Shown here: one piece after another, positions 1-8,628 of the stretch | How positions within the stretch are numbered: position 1 is the first letter of the stretch | Layout: each line of letters opens with the position of its first letter | Assembly: GCA_947494715.1 (NCBI GenBank) | Contig: CANLWG010000019.1 | Span: 39,337-103,336, forward strand | DNA from: an uncultured Flavobacteriaceae bacterium | GTDB taxonomy: Bacteria; Bacteroidota; Bacteroidia; Flavobacteriales; Flavobacteriaceae | Direction of reading: 5' to 3' | DNA length: 64,000 nt | Notes under the pieces: model-generated | Seen by the model: only the letters and a program-made list of their open reading frames with translations | The model's database searches: none | Told to the model about the DNA's origin: nothing | Made by a program: the position numbers and the translations under genes

Positions 1-1
1 C

Positions 2-877
2 TATTTTTTTGCCACTTTTCTATACCTCCCATTGAATGGATTTTCGATTTCTTCTCTAGCCACTTTGACCTTTTTTAGTTTTATCACATTACCTGTACTA
101 TTGATATCCGCATACTACCAAGGGGCTGTCATACGGCAGTGGTGTAAATTTTGTATAGGTATACAGGTTATTCTTATCGGGGAAATCGTTTTAGGTTATG
201 CTGCTGGTTTTTATAAAAATCCTATGGTCTTACAAACGTTGCCTATACTTTGTATTTTACTGATTGTACCCATCTTGCCCTGGAAATTTGTCAAGCCCCT
301 ATTGGACAAAGAAAGAGAAACGAATTTGTACAAAAGGGGATTCAAAAAAGTCAAGAACAATCCCGCTGTTCTGTCAAGTTTACTTGCAGCTTCCCGAAAA
401 ATAAAAACCAATACCGGTGGTTTGGGAATTTTATTAAAAAGAAATACGGCCGAATACAATGTCATTAAAGTATGTAATCCCTATTGTGGACCTTGTGCTA
501 CTGCCCATCCCTATCTGGAGGAATTGGTAAACAAGGGCAAAATTAACTTGCAGATATTGTTTACGGCATCCACAAACAATACCGACAACAGGGCAAAACC
601 CGTTAGGCATTTATTGGCTATAAATGATCAAGGTAGCGAACATAAAACCCAACAGGCCTTGGACTATTGGTATAGCGCCCCAAAAAAGGACTATAATGCC
701 TTCGCCCATAAATATCCAATGAACGGTGAGCTTACCCAACAAGATGTAAAAATAGATGCCATGAACGCTTGGTGCAAAAAAGAGAAGATTGCCTATACGC
801 CTACCCTGTTCATAAATGGTCTTGAATTACCTATGGAATACTATAGTGCAAAAGATCTAAAGGAAATACTGGGATAA
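2..877 (+). CDS. VKOR-thioredoxin fusion protein, C-terminal part (5' end outside window)
   Basis: The frame is open from the first bases of the window and has no ATG near the edge, so this is the tail of a longer gene. A hydrophobic membrane region contains a Trp-Cys-x-Phe-Cys motif (bases 140-154), as in the redox centre of vitamin K epoxide reductase (VKOR) family proteins. Further membrane segments follow, then a soluble domain with Cys-Gly-Pro-Cys (bases 485-496), a thioredoxin/DsbA-type active site, and a late PTLFING motif like the cis-proline loop. VKOR-thioredoxin fusions make disulfide bonds in exported proteins: the soluble domain oxidises substrates and the VKOR part passes electrons to quinone. 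In Bacteroidota such fusions can carry an N-terminal C39 peptidase domain. Whether this one does cannot be seen here. The next gene encodes a six-cysteine peptide with a GG leader, a plausible substrate. Confidence 0.82.
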   Translation, partial: YFFATFLYLPLNGFSISSLATLTFFSFITLPVLLISAYYQGAVIRQWCKFCIGIQVILIGEIVLGYAAGFYKNPMVLQTLPILCILLIVPILPWKFVKPLLDKERETNLYKRGFKKVKNNPAVLSSLLAASRKIKTNTGGLGILLKRNTAEYNVIKVCNPYCGPCATAHPYLEELVNKGKINLQILFTASTNNTDNRAKPVRHLLAINDQGSEHKTQQALDYWYSAPKKDYNAFAHKYPMNGELTQQDVKIDAMNAWCKKEKIAYTPTLFINGLELPMEYYSAKDLKEILG

Positions 878-887
878 AAAGAAAAAA

Positions 888-908
888 GCCCAAAGAAGAA
901 CTTTGGGC
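888..908. terminator. Perfect 8-bp hairpin between the VKOR gene and the peptide gene
   Basis: GCCCAAAG (888-895) and CTTTGGGC (901-908) pair perfectly around a 5-nt loop. An A-rich run (876-887) lies on the left, so the hairpin would be followed by Us if read on the minus strand. On the plus strand it is not followed by a T run. It may act as a weak terminator or processing site between the two genes. Confidence 0.5.
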
Positions 909-997
909 CAAGAACAATATTCTCTCGCGAAGAACGGACATAAACCTTGAGTGTCCTTAATTGTTCAAGGCAAATATAAATTTTAAAGTTTTACCGA

Positions 998-1195
998 ATG
1001 AAAAATTTAAGTTTTAAGGGGTTGGATCTAAAAGTAGACAATCTACTTCAATCCGAGGAATTGAAAACTATTATAGGAGGTACGCCGGTAGGTAGCTGCT
1101 CCGTTGACCCTTCTTGTTCCACAGGATGTAGACAACAGGTCTTTCTTGGTTCTCCAAATACTTTTTGTAGTACTTGTTGCCAAGGTCCTTATTAA
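998..1195 (+). CDS. Small cysteine-rich peptide precursor with double-glycine leader
   Basis: This 65-residue product has an N-terminal part (residues 1-28) that looks like a bacteriocin-type leader. It is hydrophilic with spaced hydrophobic residues (LDLKVDNLL, EELKTII) and ends in Gly27-Gly28. C39-type peptidases or transporters cut after such a pair. The predicted 37-residue core has six cysteines (34, 40, 44, 57, 60, 61), an even number suited to three disulfides, and is otherwise rich in Gly, Ser, Thr and Pro. It lies 120 bases downstream of the VKOR-thioredoxin gene in the same direction and is followed by a strong hairpin. The inference is a secreted disulfide-bonded peptide (bacteriocin, signal or other natural product) matured by its neighbour. 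I do not recognise the core sequence, so its activity is unknown. Confidence 0.72.
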   Translation: MKNLSFKGLDLKVDNLLQSEELKTIIGGTPVGSCSVDPSCSTGCRQQVFLGSPNTFCSTCCQGPY

Positions 1196-1208
1196 TATTT
1201 AATTGAAG

Positions 1209-1252
1209 GCTGCATGAAATAATGCTTTTACGTCATTTTTCATGCAGCTTTT
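1209..1252 (+). terminator. Rho-independent terminator after the peptide gene
   Basis: GCTGCATGAAA (1209-1219) pairs with TTTCATGCAGC (1238-1248), an 11-bp perfect stem. The loop can form a further AATG/CATT pairing. TTTTATTT follows the stem. It lies 14 bases after the peptide stop codon and would end the VKOR/peptide transcript. Confidence 0.8.
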
Positions 1253-1363
1253 ATTTGCACAAAGTTTTCATACACATAACCGAAACAAAAGGCCCAATCT
1301 GTCATAACCTTTCTTTGTGCCGGTAGCAAAGCCACAAGGAAGGTACAAAACGAATTGAGGGAT

Positions 1364-2401
1364 TTACTTGAAACTTACCTGACTATAGACCCAATTCTTT
1401 TTTGTATCACACAGAAAATCAAGTTTTAATCTATGATAGGCCCTTGTAAGCGCCTCATCATCATCAATTGCATCGATCAACCGAGAAACATAAACTAGGC
1501 TTTTGTCGGAAAGTATGTCCGAAGCCAAATACGATTGTAACGATTCCTTAAGTGCATTGTCCTCTTGATCTTCTTTACCGAGTTGGCGATACATTTGAAA
1601 ACAGGTCCCTAGGCCATGTAAAAGAAAACGCATTAGATATTGATCATTGTATTTTTCTATAAGTTTTTCGGAAGCCAAAAATTCGTACAACCTATCGTAG
1701 GCCGAAACAATATCTATTATTTTTTCTTTGGAATATGTCCGTGTTATGGAGTTGTGCGGTTCGCAATTGTAATTGTATGAAGATTTGGAATAGACCTCAA
1801 TATTTTTTGCATGATAAACCGCCATTGCCACAAAGGAAATGTCCTCATAATACACGTTCTCCGGGAATAGGATATCGTGCCGCAAAAGCAACTGCCGCGA
1901 ATATATATACAGGAAAGGGTAGCTAAAAAAGCCTTTGGTAAGGTTTAGAAAATTGAGCATAGCCTCCTCGTTTGTCTCTAAATTTCGAGGAAGTCTCGTT
2001 TTTTTCTCAAATTCCGTATAACCGCCTCCAAAGTTGTCCGTATATCCCATAACCAATAGGTCTACATCTTTTGGGGATTTGTTCAAATGCCGGACCAATC
2101 CGGATATGGCACCCTCGGGTAACCAGTCGTCGGCATCAACGAACCAAACATATTCTCCAGTAGCTTCTTTCAGGCCCTTATTTCGGGTATACCCAACACG
2201 ACGATTTCTTGAGTTACAAAACGCCTTGATACGATCGTCCTTTTCTTCATATTCACGAATTATAGCTAAAGAATCGTCTGTGGAAAAATCATCCACAAGA
2301 ATTACCTCAATATGCAGGTAGTTTTGATCGATAATGGAATCCAAACACCTTTTCAAATAAGAAGATGCATTATGGACAGGAATTATAATACTCAAAAACA
2401 T
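1364..2401 (-). CDS. Family 2 glycosyltransferase
   Basis: This 345-residue protein has a GT-A fold of the GT2 type. It starts with the usual SIIIPVHN strand, has a VDDFSTDDS nucleotide-binding motif (about residues 36-44) and the metal-binding VDADDW motif (88-93). There is no convincing signal peptide or long membrane segment, so it is probably cytoplasmic and acts on a membrane-linked or soluble acceptor. Family members transfer a sugar from a nucleotide sugar. Neither donor nor acceptor can be told from the sequence. It stands alone between an unrelated peptide gene and an efflux operon, facing left, and about 235 bases separate its start from the divergent tolC-like gene. It is far from the large polysaccharide locus later in the window, so it is not obviously part of it. 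Confidence 0.85.
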   Translation of the reverse strand: MFLSIIIPVHNASSYLKRCLDSIIDQNYLHIEVILVDDFSTDDSLAIIREYEEKDDRIKAFCNSRNRRVGYTRNKGLKEATGEYVWFVDADDWLPEGAISGLVRHLNKSPKDVDLLVMGYTDNFGGGYTEFEKKTRLPRNLETNEEAMLNFLNLTKGFFSYPFLYIYSRQLLLRHDILFPENVYYEDISFVAMAVYHAKNIEVYSKSSYNYNCEPHNSITRTYSKEKIIDIVSAYDRLYEFLASEKLIEKYNDQYLMRFLLHGLGTCFQMYRQLGKEDQEDNALKESLQSYLASDILSDKSLVYVSRLIDAIDDDEALTRAYHRLKLDFLCDTKKNWVYSQVSFK

Positions 2402-2574
2402 TAAAGAAAGGGTATTTATTAATAAAACAATATAAGAATTATATTACAAATAAATACGTATTAGATTATAAAACATGCCTATTGACGATTTTGATGTTCA
2501 AATGTTTTAAACCTGAAAAGTACGTTAAGCGGCTGTTTTATAGGACATCTTTTTAAGTCGTAGATTCTCTTTAG

Positions 2575-2588
2575 GTAACATTGGTTAC
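2575..2588. promoter_or_regulatory. Short dyad upstream of the RND efflux operon (possible operator)
   Basis: GTAAC (2575-2579) and GTTAC (2584-2588) form an inverted repeat around ATTG, about 50 bases before the start of the tolC-like gene. Efflux operons are often controlled by TetR or MarR repressors binding such dyads. No regulator gene adjoins the operon, so this is only a candidate site. Confidence 0.3.
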
Positions 2589-2636
2589 TCTACAGGCCAT
2601 TTCGTTGCTCTAATTTCGCCAAAACAAATTAATGCG

Positions 2637-3938
2637 ATGAAGCACATATTAGGATGGCTGTTGATATTCGCTTTTTATTCGGGACCGGCCCAAGAAATTG
2701 CCCCAATCACGAAGGAAGAAGTCATGGCCAAAGTAAAGGAAAGCAACAATACCTTGAAAATGGCCCAACAAGATGTATTGGTCGCAAAGGGTGATTTCAA
2801 TCAGACGAATGCCATTTTGTTACCCAACATAAGTGTATCCCATACAGGCATTGCCACTACAAATCCCTTGATGGCTTTCGGTTCAAAGCTTAACCAAGAG
2901 ATTCTGACAGCGGCTGATTTCAATCCCAGCTTATTGAATGACCCAAGTCAAATTGAGGATTATGCTACCCGAATAGAAGTGCAACAACCATTATTGAATT
3001 TAGATGGGGTTTTTCAACGTAAGGCCGCGAGAGCTAGATTAAATGCCACCGAACTACAATCCGAACGTATGCAGGATTACCTTGTATTGGAAGTTGAAAA
3101 AGCCTATATGCAATTGCAACTCGCCTACAAAACAGTAGAAGTTTTGGAGAAAGCCAAAGAAGCCGCCTTGGAAAACAAACGAATAGCGGGTAACAGTTTT
3201 AAACAAGGCTACCTACAAAAATCGGATGTGTTGGCCGTAGAAGTACGACTGACCGAAATCGATAACCAATTGCGATATGCCAAGAGCAACATTTTAAATG
3301 CCAGTAACCATTTATCCGTTTTGATGAATGTTGAGGCCAATCAAACCCTAAAACCTACGGATTCGTTGGCTGTTGTTTACTACTCAGTTCCTGAAACCGA
3401 TTTGTCCGAAAACAGAAAGGATATTTTGGCTCTGAACTCCGCTACCGAGGCGTATCGCCAAATGCATAAGGCGGATCAAATGGCTTTCCTTCCTAGCCTA
3501 AACGCATTTGGCACCTATGAGCTACATGATGATGAAGTTTTTCAGGGCGGTGCCAATGGTTACTTGTTTGGTGCAGAACTCAAATGGAATCTGTTCGAGG
3601 GAAGTAAACGTTTCGGAAAATCACAAAAGAGCAAAGCGGAATATGACAAATCCAAGTTACAGTTAAAACAGTACAAATCCGAAAGTCAGCTAGAGCTAAA
3701 TAGAGCCAAAAGAAGCTTGGATGATGCCAGGAACAAATTAAAACTAACAAAACTGGCCTTGCAACAATCCGAGGAATCACTGCGTATTCGTACCAATCGA
3801 TTTAAGCAGGGATTGGAAAAAACGACCGATTTATTGATGTCCGAAACACAGTTTTCCCAAAAACAATTGGAATACTATGCCACAATTTTTCAACACAATT
3901 ATGCATCGGCCTATGTTCTGTTTTTGACCAAGGAGTGA
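2637..3938 (+). CDS. TolC-family outer-membrane efflux channel
   Basis: The 433-residue protein begins with a signal peptide (short basic start, hydrophobic stretch, cleavage likely near residues 19-20). It continues with the two long helical repeats typical of outer-membrane efflux proteins (OEP family). The repeats start near EVMAKVKESNNTLKMAQQDV and, in the second half, near DILALNSATEAYRQM. Alternating charged and hydrophobic helices and a conserved RFKQGLEKTTDLL segment near the end fit a trimeric channel. It is the first gene of an operon with an adaptor lipoprotein and an RND pump, so it should form the outer-membrane duct of a tripartite exporter. The start at 2637 gives the signal peptide directly. 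The substrate is unknown. Confidence 0.92.
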   Translation: MKHILGWLLIFAFYSGPAQEIAPITKEEVMAKVKESNNTLKMAQQDVLVAKGDFNQTNAILLPNISVSHTGIATTNPLMAFGSKLNQEILTAADFNPSLLNDPSQIEDYATRIEVQQPLLNLDGVFQRKAARARLNATELQSERMQDYLVLEVEKAYMQLQLAYKTVEVLEKAKEAALENKRIAGNSFKQGYLQKSDVLAVEVRLTEIDNQLRYAKSNILNASNHLSVLMNVEANQTLKPTDSLAVVYYSVPETDLSENRKDILALNSATEAYRQMHKADQMAFLPSLNAFGTYELHDDEVFQGGANGYLFGAELKWNLFEGSKRFGKSQKSKAEYDKSKLQLKQYKSESQLELNRAKRSLDDARNKLKLTKLALQQSEESLRIRTNRFKQGLEKTTDLLMSETQFSQKQLEYYATIFQHNYASAYVLFLTKE

Positions 3939-3983
3939 TTTACAAAGTGGCAAACGAATGAAAAAATACTTAACAATAGAAAA

Positions 3984-5066
3984 ATGACAAAGGCTAAATT
4001 ATATACCACATTACTAGGAACGTTAGTACTACTGTCCTCAAGTTGTGGCGGCGGTAATAAAAAACAAATAACAGATAGTTCGCCTGCAGTACAGGTTAGC
4101 GTGAGCTCGGTAATGGAAGAAAATGGTAATCCATTTTTAACGGCCAGTGGTAAAATTGAGGCCATAAAAAGTGCCAATTTAAGTACCCGAATAATGGGGC
4201 ATGTGGAAAAAATTCATGTTCAAGTTGGTGATAAGGTCAGAAGCGGACAGCTATTATTAAGTATCAACAATGTCGACTTATCAGCCAAATTGGCCCAAGC
4301 AAATGCCGGTATAACCGAAGCAACGGCAGCTTTCAAAAATGCAGAAAAGGACTTTGGTCGATATACCAACCTCTTCAATGAAAATAGTGCCTCCCAGAAG
4401 GAGTTGGACGATGTTACGGCCAATTACAACATGGCAAATGCACGTTTGGAAGCTGCCAAACAAATGAAAAATGAGGTCAACGCCCAATTTTCATATGCCA
4501 ATATTCGGGCGCCTTTTAATGGTGTAATAACCAACAGGTTTGTAAATGTTGGCGATATGGCAAATCCGGGCATGTCCTTATTGGAGGCAGAGGCCCCTGG
4601 AAATTTTCAGGTTTTGGCGATGGTTCCCGAATCTGAAATTTCACAAATTACTGAAGGGATTGAGGTTGATGTGGTACTAAAATCCTTGAATAAAACGGTG
4701 AAGGGAAAAGTTGTCGAGATAAGTACCTCGGCCAAAAATACAGGGGGACAGTACTTGGTCAAAGTGGTATTGCATAAAACCAGTATAAATATCCTGTCGG
4801 GTATGTATGCCACGGTACGATTCCCTATTGCAAAGGGAGTAACTTCCCGAGCGGTCTTTATTCCACTAGATGCCTTAGTAAAACGTGGACAATTATCCGG
4901 AGTCTACACAGTGAGTCAAAGTAATACGGCTGTGTTGCGATGGTTGCGGTTGGGAAGAAAATTTGGTGAAAAAGTAGAGGTGCTTTCCGGGTTGTCCCCT
5001 GATGAACAATATATCATCGGGGCACAAGGTAAGCTTTACAATGGCGCCAAAATATCAATTCGGTAG
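3984..5066 (+). CDS. RND efflux periplasmic adaptor lipoprotein (membrane fusion protein)
   Basis: This 360-residue protein has a lipoprotein leader with the acylated cysteine probably at residue 21 (LLSSSCGGG). It then follows the HlyD/AcrA adaptor plan. A lipoyl-like half domain (VEKIHVQVGDKVRSGQLLL) is followed by an alpha-hairpin rich in Ala, Asn and Glu (about residues 90-160), then the second lipoyl half (NIRAPFNGVITNRFVNVGD) and beta-barrel and membrane-proximal domains. It should bridge the RND pump in the inner membrane to the TolC-like channel encoded just upstream (46-base gap). It precedes the pump gene by 36 bases, which include a small hairpin. Confidence 0.93.
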   Translation: MTKAKLYTTLLGTLVLLSSSCGGGNKKQITDSSPAVQVSVSSVMEENGNPFLTASGKIEAIKSANLSTRIMGHVEKIHVQVGDKVRSGQLLLSINNVDLSAKLAQANAGITEATAAFKNAEKDFGRYTNLFNENSASQKELDDVTANYNMANARLEAAKQMKNEVNAQFSYANIRAPFNGVITNRFVNVGDMANPGMSLLEAEAPGNFQVLAMVPESEISQITEGIEVDVVLKSLNKTVKGKVVEISTSAKNTGGQYLVKVVLHKTSINILSGMYATVRFPIAKGVTSRAVFIPLDALVKRGQLSGVYTVSQSNTAVLRWLRLGRKFGEKVEVLSGLSPDEQYIIGAQGKLYNGAKISIR

Positions 5067-5067
5067 C

Positions 5068-5086
5068 GATCCATTTAGGATGGATC
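5068..5086. other. Intercistronic hairpin between adaptor and pump genes
   Basis: GATCCAT (5068-5074) pairs with ATGGATC (5080-5086) around a 5-nt loop, immediately after the adaptor stop codon. There is no T run, so it is more likely an mRNA stability or processing element than a terminator. Confidence 0.4.
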
Positions 5087-5102
5087 AATAAAAATTCAAA
5101 AA

Positions 5103-8100
5103 ATGAAAGAAGGATTAGCTGGTAAAATCGCCAAAGCGTTTATCGGATCAAAACTGACCATTCTGCTGATGATTGTTTTTATGGTCATTGGTGTGTACAG
5201 TTCTTTTTTGATTCCTCGTGAAGAAGAGCCCCAGATCGATGTTCCGATGGCTGACATTTTTGTTGGTTACCCAGGAGCAAGTCCGACCGAAGTGGAATCC
5301 CGTGTGCTTAAACCGCTCGAAAAATTGATATCCAACATCAAGGGGGTAGAATATGTCTATTCCACGGCAATGAAAGAACAAGGAATGGTCATTGTACAAT
5401 TCTATGTGGGCGAGGACATCGAGCGATCTTTTGTGAAGCTGTACAACGAGATCAACAAGCATATGGACATTATGCCGCAAGGGGTGACATTTCCTTTGGT
5501 CAAAACCCGGGCCATTGATGATGTTCCGGTGTTGGGCCTCACCTTGTGGAGCGAAAACTACGACGATTACCAACTTAAATTGATCGCTCAAGAACTGACC
5601 GATGAAATTGAAAAAATAACCGATGTCTCGGCCACCAAAAAGATAGGTGGTCGTGAGCGACAATTACGGATAGTTTTGGACAAGGATAAAATGGCCGAAA
5701 GCGGATTGGATTTTCTTTCCATTGCCGAAATGATCAAGGCCAGTAACCAACAACTAAGTAGTGGGAGTTTTGATAAAAACGATACCGAATTTTTAGTGAC
5801 CACTGGAAGGTTTGTCAAAAGCCGTGAAGACATCGAAAATTTGGTAGTGGGCACACAGCAAGATCGACCTATTTATTTAAGACAACTAGCAGATATCCAA
5901 GATGGTCCCGAATTGCCAAAAAATTATGTCTCCTTAGGTTTTGGCCAGGGCAGTGAAAAGGTATCCACCTACGCCTCGGAATATCCGGCGGTCACTATTT
6001 CCATTGCCAAGCGCAAGGGAGCCGATGCTATGAAACTCTCGGGCATAATTCTTGAAAAAGTAGACCATTTAAGAAAAGATTTGATTCCGGACGATATTCA
6101 CGTAGAAGTAACCCGAAACTATGGCGAAACGGCATCCCATAAGGTTTCCGAACTATTGATGCACCTTGTGGGAGCCATTATAGCAGTGACCTTTGTGGTT
6201 ATGTTGGCCATGGGTTGGCGTGGTGGCCTCGTGGTATTTTTATCCGTCCCGATCACCTTTGCGCTTACTTTATTGAGTTACTATATGTTGGATTATACCC
6301 TAAACAGAATAACCCTTTTTGCCCTAGTTTTCGTTACCGGAATCGTGGTAGATGATTCCATCATTATTGCAGAGAATATGCACCGGCATTTCAAGATGAA
6401 ACGTCTACCGTTTAAACAAGCCGCATTGTACGCGATCAATGAAGTCGGTAACCCTACCATTTTGGCCACCTTTACGGTAATTGCTTCGGTATTGCCCATG
6501 GCCTTTGTATCTGGCCTTATGGGCCCTTATATGTCTCCTATGCCCATAGGTGCTTCCATCGCCATGCTATTGTCGCTTTTTGTGGCCTTGACCATTACAC
6601 CTTATTTAGGTTATATTTTCCTTAGGGAAAAGGAGAAAGAAAAGAAAAAAGAAGAAAAACAGCTAGAGGAAACCCTAATCTACAGATTGTACGAGCGGTT
6701 TGAAAAACCATTAATCGAGAATAAAAGGAAACGATGGCTATTTTTGATAATCACCTTTGTATTGTTGCTGGCGTCCGTTGGGTTGTTCTTTACGCAATCC
6801 GTAGCCGTAAAGATGTTGCCGTTCGATAATAAAAATGAATTTCAGATAGTAATAGATATGCCCGAGGGCACCACTTTGGAACGTACCGCCGTGGTGACTC
6901 AGGAAATCGCCCAATTCCTGCGAACCCGCCCAGAAGTGTTCCATTATCAAAACTATGCCGGTACCTCGGCCCCTATTACCTTTAATGGATTAGTTAGACA
7001 CTATGATATTCGAGGGGGGAGCAATATGGCCGATATTCAAGTGAACCTTATCGATAAAAAGGATCGTAGCGCCCAAAGCCATGAGATAGCAAGCTTGTTA
7101 AGACCTGAAATTCAGCGAATAGGCAAAAAGTATAAGGCCAACATAAAAATAGTTGAAGTGCCTCCAGGGCCCCCAGTGCTTTCCACCATTGTAGGGGAGA
7201 TTTATGGACCGGATTATGATGTGCAAATGGATATTGCCGATCAGGTCCAGAACATATTAAGAAATACTACCGATGTGGTCGATGTGGATTGGATGGTAGA
7301 GGCCGATCAGACAGAATATGAATTTGTTATTGATAAAGAAAAGGCCATGCTATTCGGAATCCTACCTCAGCAGATTACCCATACCATGAATATGGCCTTA
7401 TCCGATAAGGCAATAACGACCTTGTACGATGAAAAGGCCTCCAATCAAGTAGGATTGGTACTTGCTTTAGAAGAAAAAGAGAAATCCACTATAAGTGACA
7501 TTGCCCAATTAAAGGTAAAATCAAATCAAGGTCAAATGATAACCGTTGGTGACCTTGTTCATATTCAGGAAAACGTTAGGGCAAAGAATATCTATCGAAA
7601 GAACCAAAAAAGAGTGGTCTATGTTCTCGCCGATATGGCCGGAGAACTGGAAAGCCCTGTTTATGCCATTTTAGGTATGACCGATAAGTTGAAGGAATTG
7701 AACTTGCCAGCAGGGTACCATATTAATGAACTATATATAAAACAACCAGATCATGAGGATGATTATACGGTAAAATGGGATGGTGAATGGCAGATTACTT
7801 TGGAAGTGTTCCGAGATTTGGGGTTGGCATTTTTAGGAGTGATCATCATTATATACATTTTGATTGTAGGGTGGTTCCAGAACTTTAAGGCTCCCATTGT
7901 AATGATGGTTGCGATTCCGCTTTCGCTCATAGGTATTGTTTTAGGACACTGGTTGTTGGGTGCTTTCTTTACGGCAACCTCTTTTATTGGTATGATTGCA
8001 TTAGCTGGAATTATGGTGCGAAATTCGGTACTGCTAATTGATTTTATCAATCTTCGTTTGGCAGAAGGAATTCCATTGAAACAGGCGGCTATTGAAGCAG

Positions 8101-8330
8101 GCGCAGTACGTACAACCCCTATTTTATTAACCGCCGGAACCGTAGTTATTGGGGCTTTGGTTATCCTGTTCGACCCTATTTTTCAAGGTTTGGCCATTTC
8201 ATTGATCGGGGGTACAATCGTCTCCACAGTATTGACTTTATTAGTGGTTCCCCTGGTGTATTACATGATTGAACGGAAGAATTATACGGAAACCGGGGTT
8301 CAAGAAATAGCAGAAAAGAATTCAATATAA
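5103..8330 (+). CDS. RND-family efflux pump, inner-membrane subunit
   Basis: At 1075 residues this has the full length of an AcrB/MexB-like RND transporter. An N-terminal membrane helix is followed by a large periplasmic porter domain (including YPGASPTEVESRVLKPLEK), a block of membrane helices, a second periplasmic domain and a final helix block. The proton-relay aspartate pair in the fourth helix region is visible as Asp417-Asp418 (GIVVDDSII). In the later helix bundle the motif reads GIMVRNSVLLIDF, with Arg where AcrB-type pumps have a key Lys. It should drive proton-coupled export through the co-encoded adaptor and channel. The substrate cannot be deduced; metal-specific methionine clusters of CusA type were not evident. 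The gene lies third in a four-gene operon. Confidence 0.93.
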   Translation: MKEGLAGKIAKAFIGSKLTILLMIVFMVIGVYSSFLIPREEEPQIDVPMADIFVGYPGASPTEVESRVLKPLEKLISNIKGVEYVYSTAMKEQGMVIVQFYVGEDIERSFVKLYNEINKHMDIMPQGVTFPLVKTRAIDDVPVLGLTLWSENYDDYQLKLIAQELTDEIEKITDVSATKKIGGRERQLRIVLDKDKMAESGLDFLSIAEMIKASNQQLSSGSFDKNDTEFLVTTGRFVKSREDIENLVVGTQQDRPIYLRQLADIQDGPELPKNYVSLGFGQGSEKVSTYASEYPAVTISIAKRKGADAMKLSGIILEKVDHLRKDLIPDDIHVEVTRNYGETASHKVSELLMHLVGAIIAVTFVVMLAMGWRGGLVVFLSVPITFALTLLSYYMLDYTLNRITLFALVFVTGIVVDDSIIIAENMHRHFKMKRLPFKQAALYAINEVGNPTILATFTVIASVLPMAFVSGLMGPYMSPMPIGASIAMLLSLFVALTITPYLGYIFLREKEKEKKKEEKQLEETLIYRLYERFEKPLIENKRKRWLFLIITFVLLLASVGLFFTQSVAVKMLPFDNKNEFQIVIDMPEGTTLERTAVVTQEIAQFLRTRPEVFHYQNYAGTSAPITFNGLVRHYDIRGGSNMADIQVNLIDKKDRSAQSHEIASLLRPEIQRIGKKYKANIKIVEVPPGPPVLSTIVGEIYGPDYDVQMDIADQVQNILRNTTDVVDVDWMVEADQTEYEFVIDKEKAMLFGILPQQITHTMNMALSDKAITTLYDEKASNQVGLVLALEEKEKSTISDIAQLKVKSNQGQMITVGDLVHIQENVRAKNIYRKNQKRVVYVLADMAGELESPVYAILGMTDKLKELNLPAGYHINELYIKQPDHEDDYTVKWDGEWQITLEVFRDLGLAFLGVIIIIYILIVGWFQNFKAPIVMMVAIPLSLIGIVLGHWLLGAFFTATSFIGMIALAGIMVRNSVLLIDFINLRLAEGIPLKQAAIEAGAVRTTPILLTAGTVVIGALVILFDPIFQGLAISLIGGTIVSTVLTLLVVPLVYYMIERKNYTETGVQEIAEKNSI

Positions 8331-8340
8331 ATCTAGAAAT

Positions 8341-8366
8341 GAACCCCCCAATCAAATCGGTGGTTC
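8341..8366. other. Intercistronic hairpin after the RND pump gene
   Basis: GAACCCCC (8341-8348) pairs with GGTGGTTC (8359-8366) with one mismatch. It lies between the pump and the small membrane protein gene and has no T run, so readthrough is expected. Confidence 0.35.
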
Positions 8367-8406
8367 CTATTGAAAAATCAATTTAATCCTAAAAAAAATA
8401 ATCGAA

Positions 8407-8595
8407 ATGCTGAATACCTATTTTAGAGTTATTGTGGGAACATTTGTTTTATCAAGTGTCTTCTTGGCAATTTATGTAAACATTAACTGGTTGTGGTTTA
8501 CCGTATTTATAGGAGTTAATTTAATACAATCCGCATTTACCAAATGGTGTTTGTTAGAGACCATTCTTTTGAAATTGGGGGTGAAAAAAAAGTAG
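8407..8595 (+). CDS. Small DUF2892-type inner-membrane protein
   Basis: The 62-residue product has two hydrophobic segments (about residues 5-23 and 27-44) and ends with the pattern KWCLLETILLKLGVKKK. That pattern closely fits the DUF2892/YgaP-like family, whose members typically end in KWCP...LGVK. It follows the RND pump gene by about 75 bases in the same direction. Such small proteins often accompany efflux or rhodanese genes, but their function is not established. It is the last gene of the operon. Confidence 0.8.
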   Translation: MLNTYFRVIVGTFVLSSVFLAIYVNINWLWFTVFIGVNLIQSAFTKWCLLETILLKLGVKKK

Positions 8596-8610
8596 GGCCG
8601 TTGCACGGCC
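8596..8610 (-). terminator. Terminator for the leftward LytTR/hydrolase transcript
   Basis: GGCCG (8596-8600) pairs with CGGCC (8606-8610) around TTGCA. Read on the minus strand it is followed by CTAC and a run of eight T. It lies 18 bases past the stop of the LytTR gene and could also serve the rightward operon, which ends at the same place. Confidence 0.6.
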
Positions 8611-8628
8611 TGCAAAGCTGTAGTCAAA

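Noticed and set aside
211..465. Minus-strand open frame inside the VKOR gene
   Set aside because: It is a shadow of the plus-strand gene, has no family motif and would lie wholly inside a well-supported coding region.
1257..1320. GCACAAAG (1257-1264) and its complement CTTTGTGC (1313-1320) as a structured element
   Set aside because: The arms are only 8 bases with a 48-base loop and no further pairing was seen, so chance pairing is likely.
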